Made by a program: the position numbers and the translations under genes
Shown here: one piece after another, positions 35,701-47,700 of the stretch
Position numbering within the stretch: position 1 is the stretch's first letter
Layout of the letters: each line of letters starts with the position of its first letter
Notes under the pieces: model-generated
Seen by the model: the letters and a program-made list of their open reading frames with translations, nothing else
Told to the model about the DNA's origin: nothing
Databases searched by the model: none
Source: Blastomussa wellsi
Taxonomy: Eukaryota > Cnidaria > Anthozoa > Scleractinia > Plerogyridae
DNA length: 64,000 bases
Assembly (NCBI GenBank): GCA_947652115.1
Contig: OX393561.1
Span: 31,498,698-31,562,697 of the forward strand
Reading direction: 5' to 3'

Positions 35701-38700
35701 GCTTGAAATATGCAGGAAAACGCTTAGAATTTTCCGCCAAAAACTAGGAGGAAAATTTCCCTCACTTACCCTTGGCTACTCCATGTTGAGTATTTCCCGT
35801 CTCAATGATGCTTTCGTGGCAATTCTTGAACCGAAAGCAAGCCCAGTAAAAGGCCAACAAAAGCATAAAAAGATAGGAGGAAAGGAGAAAGGAAAAGCGA
35901 AAAATAAAATAAAGAAATCGAAAAGCCTAAAGACGTGGGTCACTTTCTCGTCCAAAAACGATCTCGAAATTTTGATTTGTGCGCATGCCCGAGCTAAAAT
36001 ATCGTTAAATGCGATACTAGTGAAAAACCTGGCATGCCTTCATTCTGCAAATGCATTTTGGAGCAATTTGAAGCATATTTAGACAAAAACTAACTAGAAA
36101 ATGTTCAAAATGTCTCAAAAACACGTTTTTTTTTCAAAAATCTCCAGGAGTCAATGGGTTAAATATTGTCTGAAAATATTATTATACACATAAATGAGAG
36201 GTAGTAGCTTTGGAATAGTAGGTGCTTAGAATGACATGGTAATCCTGACCCAATAATTTTTAATGTACCTGGTACCCAGTATTTCCTTATATGTATAAGA
36301 ACCAGTTGAATTTATCAGGCTGAATTGGTTCTTATGTTTCTGGTGTTCTTTTTACCAAATTTCAGCCTGCAGGTTCTTAATCTGCTTGGGCAGAGCTAGA
36401 AGCTCAGAAATGCAATTTCCAGCACTTTGGGCATCACAAAGATGGCAGAGAGAGGCCTTGTAAGTGGCAGTAGAGTGCTGGCAACGGGCTCAAACCCCTG
36501 AGCTAACCCTACCAAACCATCACAATAGTGCATTCTCCACTAAAAACTGCAACTTTAAATCAATGTGTCAACTACTTAATTTGTGTAAATTATATTGTAG
36601 CCCAGTGCCTTCACACTGTTACTGAAGACAATGTCTCAGCTGCTCAGCTTTTGTGTGGCTCCAGTGATCTGTTGAAGATTCTTGAGAAGTCTTTAATGGC
36701 TGACGGCACATCTAGCGACATGCTGCTACTGAAAGTTTTGACTGCAGGTATAGGCATAATTTCATTTTTACTGGCATTTGTTTTAAAGTTTTTTACAACA
36801 TACCGGTAGTAGTAAAGCTAAGTGAAGCCTTTTAAGCCCATAGCTGGTTTCTGTAGCATTCTGTGGTTTCTTTGGTTTCTGTGGTATGAAGTAGCTAGAA
36901 GTATTGCTACTCCCCCTGGATAGGATGCTGTGGGAGGCGCGGTGGCCTAATGGTTAGTGTACTCATCTCCGGATCGAGCGGTCTGGGTTCGAGCCCTGGC
37001 CAGGGACATTGTGTTGTGTTCTTGGGCAAGACACTTTACTCTGACTCACAGTGCCTCTCCACCCAGGTGTATAAATGGGTACCGGCGAATTTACTGCTGG
37101 GGATTACCCTGCGATGGACTAGCATCCCATCCAGGGGGGAGTAGAAAAACTCCTAGTCACTTCATGCTGCGGAAACCGCAGATAAACGCCGGCCTGATGA
37201 GCCACTTAGGCTCGAATGCACACTTTAGATGGATATACTCTCCAGCATTCTCTCGGGGTACAGCCAGTCCCCATTTACATGTATACTTCTGACTGCTACT
37301 GCTCTTTGTTGTTAATTTTGTTAAATATACATTTAACTGCATTGAAATCTGCCAGCTAAAATTGGGGGTGGGGGGGGGGGGGAGGTGGGGTGGTGCCTGA
37401 GTAAGACACCCACTGGATTCTACATTCAGTTGGGTACCAGAGGTATAAAATCCCTGCAAACCAACCTTGAGCCCCACTCATAGTGTGTTTTGCTTTTTCA
37501 TTGTTAATCAGGTGTGCTGTACAACATTCGCTACACAATTCCAGCCTGCAGTTTTAATGAACTTCTTCAAGCTGTTGTTAAAGTCCTAGCCCAAGTTCTT
37601 GATGTGAACTGTTTTGATATCATCAGCAAACTGCTCCCAGATCCCACCAAGGTAAGTAGCAATTTACTGTCATGCCCATGTAAATTTAGCAGAGAAAGTT
37701 CACAACTAAAGTAATGTGCCAACCAGAACAGATTTCTATCTGATTTCCAGCTGCACTTACATTTGTTTATTCTACAAGCCTAGTGGCCCATCAGGCTGGA
37801 GCTTATCCCATTTAGTTTCCTTAGCATGAAGTGGCTAGGAGTATTTCTACTCCCCTGGATGGGATGCTAGTCCATCACAGGGTTACCCCCCCAGCAGTAA
37901 AGTCGCTGGTACCCATTTATACACCTGGGCAAAGAGAGGCACTAGGAGAGTTAAGTGTCTTGCCCAAGAACACAACGCAGTGCCCCGGCTGAGGCTCAGA
38001 CTCGGACTAGTCGTTCTGGAGTCTACAAATTATTGTGAGTCTTGGCTTATCTAAGTCTGGTATTTACTGTGGAATGTACAGTTAACAAGGACAGACGTTA
38101 CCTCAAAAAGAAAAAAAGAAAACCATCTGTTTAATGTTTAACTTTAACTTTGGCAGATTGAAGATGTCCATATGCTGTTGAATGCCCAACAACTGGCATT
38201 GGAGATTCTCTCAAACATGTGCTGCCCTGATGGTAAGATTGTTACCTTAGTTTGACATTCACACTGGTAAACTTTATCTTATACAGTATTTTCAGACACA
38301 TAATTATTCAGAACTCTTCATATATATAAAGAGAAAATTATTTTGCGACCAAGAATCATTAACAAAACGTTATCGAGGGAATGAGGTTCTTAATCAAAAG
38401 CCAAACAAAATGATGATGTTTTCTGTTCTGTTTACATTTCAACGTGAAACTAAAGCAAAGATTAACGCGACGCTGCCACGTTCACATGTGTTGATTATGA
38501 AGAGATACCAGCTTACGAGAGATACCTTTAGAGAGGATGGTCAATGAAATCTTAAACCTAAGATTATCGTCACTTATTTTTGCCTAGGACGTGTAGTTTA
38601 GTCACAGTCAAAAACAGGTTTGTCCTGCATCTGATTGCCAAGAAACTAAGAAGTGCCAAGTGTCCCCTGAGGATTCTAGCACTAATTTACACATGTGTAA

Positions 38701-41700
38701 ACTGAAAACTGAATACATAATGAATTCCACACTTTGACCGTGTTGAAGTCCTGATGACACCAGGTTGGAGAGTGGCACTGTGGGAGTTAAGTGTCTTGCC
38801 CAAGAACACAATGGCCGAGGCTTGGACTCGGACCACTTGTGAGTCTAGTGCAGTAACCATTAGGCCACTGCACCTCCCAAACATGGGAGACAAATCAGTT
38901 ATTTGTTGAGTGGAAGTAATACAAATCAAGTGGCTGCAAGTTAACAGTTTTAATAATTCAAAATTTTGTCTTCAAAATATTGCAATAAAAATACATAATT
39001 TTTTCAATAAAATTCATTCAGTTCCACAAGTTGAAATTGTTACCTACCTTTGAACTGTCAGTGAAATTTATCAGAACTCGGCTAAATTTGCTCAATGTTA
39101 ATAAACCAAGATTTCAACTCACAAATTCTCCTAACAGTTCTTTAGATACTGGCAATATTTTAATCTGTTTATTCTTTAGTTAAGTGTTGTGTCCAACATG
39201 CTGGCACTACTCTAGATCCATTTTTCTATAATTTGATGGTAATGAAGAGATTATTTTCTATCAAATGTAGTAAATTACTGAGTAGATTTTGATTTGTTTT
39301 CCATTTTTGTTGCACTTGACACCAGGATGAGTTTTTGCTTCATGTTCTGTTTGATTTGTTTCAACATAATCATCAATAGAGTGTTGTAAAACTAAAATTA
39401 AAGCAATCACTCCAGGCAATCACAAGGGAAAAAAGATGAAAAACAAAATTCTCTTGCATTATAATCTCCAACAGTTATTACCGGTAAGTATTCTATTAAC
39501 TAGTTAATTGTCTAATATGCCACTTGGAAAAATAGCTTACGGGAAGTTTGAGGAATAAGTGCAAAAATTAATTACTAAAAATATACTCGTATCACATTTT
39601 GAACACTATTATGAATTGTATGGTTTATATTTCATTTTTCTAAGCATTCTCGAAAAAGAAAAGTTAATCACAGACCTCATAAAAATGCTTAAAGTGAATG
39701 TTACTTTGATTTCAACTAAATAAACATGAAATGTCTGTTTTGATTGAGATGTGGATCAATTCGAATTCCATTTTCTCTCACAGGTTCAGCTTGAGACGTG
39801 AAGTCTTGATGATGTATTCCAAATATCACCATACTATGAGATTCCTTTGGTAGCTTTGTTCTTGCCTTTGTTGCTTGAATAATCGACAGAAACCATCTTA
39901 CATGTAATTAGTGTCACACCAGCAAGTAAATGTAAGGAGTAATATTAATCCACACAGCTTTTCCTTTCATGACATTAACTAGCTGCTGATGTTGGAAGCC
40001 ATTGTGAGGGATGCTAAAATCGAAGCCATCAGGACAAACCGGTTTGGTGTAAGGCCCTGTTACGACACTAGTAACCCAGTCAGTGTGATTTTTGTTCGAT
40101 TGACAGGCGAACAGGTGTTCTTCTTGACAGTCAGCTACATGCCACCTTTCTGTCTTCCCAGCCAATAATACGCAGGTTCCTTGTGATAGTGGTTTTGAAG
40201 GTTCGCCTTCTGCCCACGTAAACACAGCAGTCTCCAGCAAGACAGGGTTGACTTGATCTGCTGACGGGTATGTCACGCCGCACTTCATAAATCTCGAGAA
40301 GTCGAGAATTACGCCAGTTTCTTCTGGGCCGTTCCAAAAGAAGATGTACTCTGTGCTGTCGCAGTATACCCTTGATGGACTATCGCGTGTAATACCTGAA
40401 CAGTTTGGGCTGGCAACAAATTTGTTTCTGGTCGTTTCATCCCAGTATGTGTCGAAAATGTAATCCCCGCCATGTTGATCACCAAAACCAGCTATTATGA
40501 TGGTCTTATTGAGTTTCCTGAGCTCTCTTGTCGTGGGCCACCTTCCTGGAAAATACTTTTTGGACTCACTGGGGGTGAGAACTTTATCTGCAAGGTACTT
40601 TGCAATTGGGTCATTAATCAAGGGGTCATGGCCACATGTGTGAGTGACACCATCTTCAAAGTACAAACGAATCACTTCCTGGGTGTTTTCTGCCTTGTGC
40701 ACCCACTCTCCAATTTCTTTCATTCCGTCTTCAAATTCCCTATCCCAGGGAGCACACCCCCGGTATGCTTTGTCATCATCATGGCTCATCAGCATCTTGC
40801 CGAAGCACCACCAAGGGTCAATTTCCATACCTCGCACACCCATGTTGAGTAAATCAGTAAAACTGAATTCCTGATTGGCTAAGTCAAGGCAAGTATGCTT
40901 GTAGGGTGGCGGCCATGGGCAATCGTCTGCTCCGCCATACCCATCTGCTCGGTCATTAAAGGCATTGTGCGCAGACACCATTTGTATCTGGTCAAATGGT
41001 TCATCTATTTGAATCTCCCGTTGTGTTTTGAGAGCGAATGCAAGCCAGGGTGAAATATGAGCCGTGCCCTTTTGACACCTTCCACCAGAACCGCATAAAC
41101 AGTTTGCAAGTTTGCTCAGTTGATCACAATTCTCGTCATAAGATCCGATGCTTTTATAGTTGTGGAAGCTGAACTTACTCCAGTCTACCGGTAATTCCTC
41201 TTTTTCAAGCGATAGCTGAGAGATTTTTACCTCGAAGAAGGCCTCTGTTAGTATAAATTTATTCTCTTCAAACACTACAATGTGGTACCAGTATTCCGTA
41301 TTGTTCCGTAGCTCTTTTAAGTCGATGATCTGCCGAAGTCGGCAAGTTTTTAGCGATTTCTTGCTATAGCTATCAACGGCTAATTCAGCTGCTTTTGCCA
41401 AAGCGAACAACTTCCTCGGTTTGTGGAGAAACTGTTTCAGTGGACTCGACACAGTTGGCCTGGCGAAATATTCCACGTACTCTCGTATTTCGGCTTCGGT
41501 GGCATCGTGATGGTTAAACGGCGTTTCCTGCAGGTTAATTGAAAGAGAAAATCCATTTATAAAAGCTAGAAGGATTGTGTATAACAGCATTATTTGAATG
41601 CAGGATCTTTGGATCGTCATTTCTTCTTTGTTTATTATTGTGAAAGAGAAAACTCGTGACTATCAGTTGTCTAGATCCCAGTCTTCCAAGTGTGCGATGG

Positions 41701-44700
41701 ACACGGAAGTTATGGAACGTCACGCAATCGTCAATTTGGTTGGATGCTAACTGCTTTCAACTCGCTGTCAAGAGTCCGAAATTCGAAATTGAAATATAAC
41801 AATTCCCAATTATACTTTGCAAATGATTGCGTTCTAAGGCTGATTTGAAACAAGTGTTGAGTCACGCCATGACTGCGGGCAAGAGCCCATGGTGAGGGTA
41901 TTTTTTTGCACATTTTTGGAGAGAAATAGTTTTTATCAAAGGATTCGTAACATTTTGGGACTGTATGGTGCTCCAAACCAATTTTTCTGTTTTCAACTCC
42001 TTAAAACGTCTTCAAATTTCATTCAAATTCATGTGCATCCCCGCTCTAATTGCAGATGCAAATGAAGATGAATGGGAAGACGTGGATGACTGCGCCAGTT
42101 TGGACTCTGTAGAAGAAGAAACTGAGGAGGAAGCTGCTCAACAGGATATCGACATGGTAAGAACATCTTTTCGGCTTTCGGCATCTTTTCGGGGTTTCTT
42201 ACGGCTCGTCACGCATTCCTTCCCAATGTGGGGGAGGAACGATTGCGTAACGAGTCAGAAGGACGTCTCGAAGGAGGCTAGTGGTGATTCTAATGAACCA
42301 ATCAAAAAATGGCACGAGCGGGCGGAAGTCGTTACGTCAGCACGTTACTTAGCAACGACCATGCCAAAAAAAACGCGGGATCAACAAGTTGTCGGTGACT
42401 GCTAGCCTGTGTGCATCCGTTTACTAAGCGAAGGCCATCGGAGACTCAGCCAAAAAAGTTTTTCTTCTATTATTGCTTTTAGGGGGATTTACCAGACCAC
42501 TTAGCAGTGTTAGAGAAATAATACAAATGACGTTGAGGATTAGCTGAAAACAAGAATAGATTTTCGTCCAGAACCAGAATTTTTCTACATTAGGGTTCTT
42601 CACTCCACTGATAAATGAAAGATTGCTCTTGAAAATCGAGACAGAGGAGGAGCTGGGAGCCAAGCTGGTGTTGATTGTTTTTTTATGTGTTTCAGAGTCC
42701 TGAAAGTCTGTCTGCCGAAATGATCAACGCAATTGTCACACAAGGAGTTCCAAAGCGGGTTAGTTGAAATAGTTGCTAAGGCTCCACTTCACGCCCTGTC
42801 ACGCCACATACTTAACCATTCAGACGCAACACCAAAACCAGTCGCCGCGACACTGCGGAAAAACACTCACTTCGGTGAGAACATCCAACTTACAATTAAA
42901 CTATTCGATACATCAGTATCTCCCATACTCCTGTATGGTAGTGAAATCTGGGGCGTTGACTGCAATGACAAACTCAATACATACCCAGCAGAACCTGTTT
43001 AAAATAAATTCTTGAAATGGCTATTAGGTGTGAGTAAATATTGTAACAATAATGCCTGTAGAGTCGAAACAGGCAGATTTCCACTGCGAATTAAAGCCCA
43101 ATGCAGAACTTTTAAATTTTGGCTTACTTTAGCTAAACACGAAGAGAATAATTGTTGTAAATTATCTCAAATGGCTTACAATGATATAAAACGGACTAAA
43201 GACAAAGTTTTCTGGAGTCAAAAAATCAAAAGCTCTTTAGATCATATAGGTTTAGGAAATCTTTGGGAAGAAGCACATTTGTCAGATATAGGAATTGTAA
43301 GCATTATTAGACAAAGACTGAAGGATATCGAATTACAAAGGTGGTTCAGTGAGATGAATAATGACATAAGGAAAGATCCCAATCAAAGCAATAAAATGAG
43401 AACCTATCGTAAAGTCAAAACAATAGAAAATTACAATTGCGAGGATTATCTTCACCAGGTCACCAACATCCGGCACAGAATCACAATGACAAAACTGTGA
43501 CTTAGTAACCATAGACTGGCAATAGAAACAGGGCGTTACATGAGACCATATAAGAAACCGAACGAAAGAATCTGCCCTTTGTGTAAGAAAGAAGCGGAAG
43601 ATGAGAAACATTTCTTAGTCTCTTGTCCAGGTTATCGAGAAAAAAGGAAATAGAAATAAGTTTAATATTGACAATTGATAACAAAGAATTTGATACATTA
43701 GAAAAGAAATCTAAAGATTACTAGATGCGGGCGTTGGCGTCGACGTCGTGATTTCGTAAGGTCCCTAGTAGGGACTTTACGAAACCACGACGGCGACGTC
43801 AACGAAGACGTCGCCCAACAAAAGATTCAGTGAGCAGAACAATAGTCCTGCACGTGCGTTATCCATCTTTGTTCATTTCTTTGTCGTCCTCTGCAAAACA
43901 ACGACGTGAAATGACTAAATTCTGAGTTGTGTTGAGAACGTGAACCGCAACGACGAGTTTTTCATGTTTCTCGTTTGAATTAAACAAGCGCTGAAAAATC
44001 TAAGTAGAAATAAGCGGTGATACTGATAATCAAACTGGACAAATTTTAATAGTTGCGAGATTATTAAGTAAAATTTGATCGCATTTTTTGTGGACGTGGA
44101 CGTCGTGGTTTCGTACGCGCGACGTCGGAGCTTCTCGGCGCTTCGCCGTGCGCTGCTCGAGCTCGATTCATCTCACTCGCATTCGTGTTTTGACGTCGCA
44201 CGCTAGAAAAAGAAAGAGACTGACCGGATATTCTGGTTAGGATTCCGGGGTATTTTCTTGTTTGGTTTATGTTACTGTTACTATCTAGAGACGACATTTC
44301 TCCTCAGGTCCTGTGCAAGAGTTCTTTTGGCGAAGCAAGCATTTACGAAGCTTTAAGGGCGCATGCGGATGGAGAGAAGCTGTTAGAAATGTAAGACGTG
44401 TGTCAAATATAATTTGGTTTTATCAACTGGGTTGATAATGTGAATTGGCCACCGTAAAGAGATTCGAGAGCTGACGTTTCGAGCGTTAGCCCTTCGTCGG
44501 AGGGAATCACTGAATTGTGGGTCGTGTGTGGTTTATATACAGAAAGATGGAGCTTCGCTATTGGTCGGTGCCTGGTAACGTTAAAATTTAATTTGATAAT
44601 TTACATTATCAACCCAGTTGATAAAACCAAATTATATTGTTATACTTCCCACCGACGCAGCGCCACAGTTTCTTTAGAAACTTACCCCTCGATTCGTTTG

Positions 44701-47700
44701 TCAAATATGTTGAGTAAAGCGCAACACTAATATGACGAAGCGTTAAAGCCCCTGTTAGTTACAACGGAGACTCGTTAAGGTTATTCTAAAGAAAAAGAAC
44801 TTACGCTGAGGATTTTGTCCGCAAACTTTGCCCATCGATTCTTTGTGTTGTAGGAACTTAAATAATATTTTTCATGGGCCCCCATGCTCGATTAGGAGCG
44901 ACAGCACCTCGTTTATACGCGGTAATTCCTTATGATATCGCAATGATTTCGATTGCTTGCTAGATTGAACGCTATGAATTGGGAATTACTCATCAGGAAG
45001 AATGTTTTTGCTTAATAGGCCATTTTACAGTTCTGTGCTGAGTTACCAAGCCTTTGAATTGAAGTGAGGCTGAAGGTGACCTTGTGTTGATACAAACCCT
45101 CTTGCTTTTGATATGCAAATCTTTGTGTTCTTATGTTAACTAGTTTCTGGTCTTTATTATCATGACAAGGTCACCCTACAGCTCGCTTTCATGCAGAGGC
45201 CTGGTTACATTTCACAGAACTGTAAAATGGCCTATTAGAAACAAGAAAAGAAAAGAAAAGAAAAGATATGTTACCTTACTCGTTTATGGGAACATGACGA
45301 TTTTACTTCTCCAATCTTCCCGCCGTTGGGAACGAGGTTGCTTGTCACCAGGGTCTTATCCACGCTCAAAATAAATGGCGGCTAGTGTCGACCATATCTT
45401 CTGATTTTTGGTGGGATAAAAGTGCCCATGAAGTGAATTGGTTTGTATTTAGTTTTAAAATTTACCTTGTGAAATACTCGATTCCCAGTTTGAGACGTCT
45501 GGCGTTAAAAGACACGACTTTACAAGCCTTCAAAGTTGAGCCATTTTGTCCTCAAAAATGGTATTTGAATCGCGCGGTCAAAATACCACGTGACAACAAC
45601 CTCTGACGTCATTTCGGTGCCAAAAATCGTTCTCACAATCGTTCTCAGTTTCTGTTTTCTCGGGGTTGCTGGATTTCTGAATCGCTCGACATGTTTCTCA
45701 CGTTATCACTCCTCGCTGACAAGAAACTTTGATCATGCAAACAAAAGTTTGGCACCAAAGTGACGTCACGACAAAAATTTTCACTTCCTAGGCACTTTAA
45801 ACACTATAAATTAATTATCGTACTTGTGTCGCGATAGTATCCCTACTGTCACCGACTACTGTAATGGTCAAAATGACTTCGATAGTCCCCCTAACCTAAC
45901 ACAACACAGGTTCTTCCATGTCGTAATATTGCGTTGTACATTTTTTCCATCAGATTAAGCCTAGTACAAGCAAGGGCATTAATATGCCTTAACAACATAG
46001 TATCGGCCTTAGATACAGATCTGCTGGGAGGAGAAGAAGCCCTTGGGCAGCTGTGGAGTTCACTTTTCTCTCTCACGTTCGCCACAGAAAGTGAGTGCTA
46101 AGTTATTCTGTTAACTGTCGTTCGCCTAGAACCAAAGCTATCACAAGACCAGTACATGGACCAATTCAAACCACAATGCGGGGAAAACTGCGTTTGCGAT
46201 CGTACCAATTGTTGTGGCCTTGCAGCTGATTCGCTGGGAGGACAATGTCTTCGTTTTCATTGGTTAAATTTTTGCACGCGTTTTCATGGACCAATCATAA
46301 AACGAGTAAAACTCTTAATAATTTTCAACAGTCCACTTTTTGTGGGATTGTACCGTAACATATGTGATGGCAACAATGACCGTTTTGTGAAGGTTCTGTT
46401 TCATTGTAGACATCTCACGGGGATTTGTTTGTTTTGTGATCGCAGTCAAAGGTTTTGTCTCTGACGAGGAAGACTTCCTAGAAGCCGCCACTGGAGTTCT
46501 TAGATCAATCATGGACAAAATGGCCGCTTTACGAGAGCCTCAAGTAAGTAATTTATGAAATCGTAGTAGGGAGTTTTAGCAGCTAGGACGTTAACGGCAA
46601 CGAGAACGCCACAAAACAATAGGTTTAATGAGTAAAAACAATCGTCCTGCACGTGCATTTTATAGTTTTGAACATTTCAGTGCCGTCATCTGCAAAACAA
46701 CAACGTGAAATGACCAAATTTTATGTTTTCTCGAGAACGTGAGCACATGGCGGCAAAGTTTTCTTTCTATTTCCTTACTTTAATACCGTTCAAAGTAATT
46801 TAGTTCCTGGACAGTTCGTCAGCATTTTCCAAGTCAAACAGATTTCAATAATTGCGAAAGCGTCACAGAAACGAGAAGTTACGTTTTGAAATGACGTTTT
46901 CGTTGCCGTCGCCGTCGCCGTTGCTAAAACTCTCTAATGTCTTCTCAAGGTGACAGTCGGAAAAAAATGGGTAGTGTAACAGCTATCCAAAACTACTTTT
47001 GTTTGTTATTGTAAGCAGCTTCTATTGTTTTCAAGACAAAGTCATTGCTTCAATTGTTGAGTCATTTGTTTAGGGCTAGGGTATCAAACCAATCACATAT
47101 GTTAGGAAAGCTGCTACATCGCCCAAAAAAATGCACATGAAAAATGCTGGTCAGCGTCTCAGGGGAAAAAGGCGCGCGAAACTAAAGTCGGTCAGCGAAA
47201 AGTGCGCATGAAAGGGCATGTAAAGAACTGTCTGTAAAGAACTGGGTTCAGAGGTCTGCTTATGTTCCTGTGTTCAATTCTCGCAGTGTATAACAGCTGA
47301 GCACGTGACCATATTGTGCCGAGTCACGGCTGAGACGTCGTGTGAAGCTGTCAAGGTCAAGCTGATTAGCATTCTGGGATTTATCGGCAAGATGGCCGCC
47401 AAAAAAGACAGCGCACTCGAGGTTCTAAAGGTTCGTTAGTTGCCTAGGTCGTACAAATGAAGTAATCTTTGGTAAAGTGTAAGTAAAACTGCCTTCGAAT
47501 AATAGAAAACATTGAAATAATAGATTACCAAGGTAGAAAAACACAAAGGATGAAATAATAAGCTGACATCAAATAAGGATGCGTTTGAATTGGGAAGATT
47601 GAGAAGCCAGTTCCGAGTTCCCTTTTAAAGGCGTCTAAGTGCGAAACCATGCCATTCAATGAAAATGAGCTGGCCTTTCACAAAAATCAGAAACATGCAG

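Noticed and set aside
35567..36082. 171-codon plus-strand open frame
   Set aside because: Starts at GTG, lies wholly inside a TTAA-flanked non-autonomous element, and shows no family resemblance; treated as chance.
36931..37010. Possible tRNA gene (A- and B-box present)
   Set aside because: The promoter boxes belong to a SINE head followed by a conserved SINE body; no complete cloverleaf, and many similar copies in the window.
42733..43002. Open frame starting within HEATR3 exon 10
   Set aside because: The start is an out-of-frame TTG in the exon; the rest belongs to the LINE relic beginning after the splice donor.
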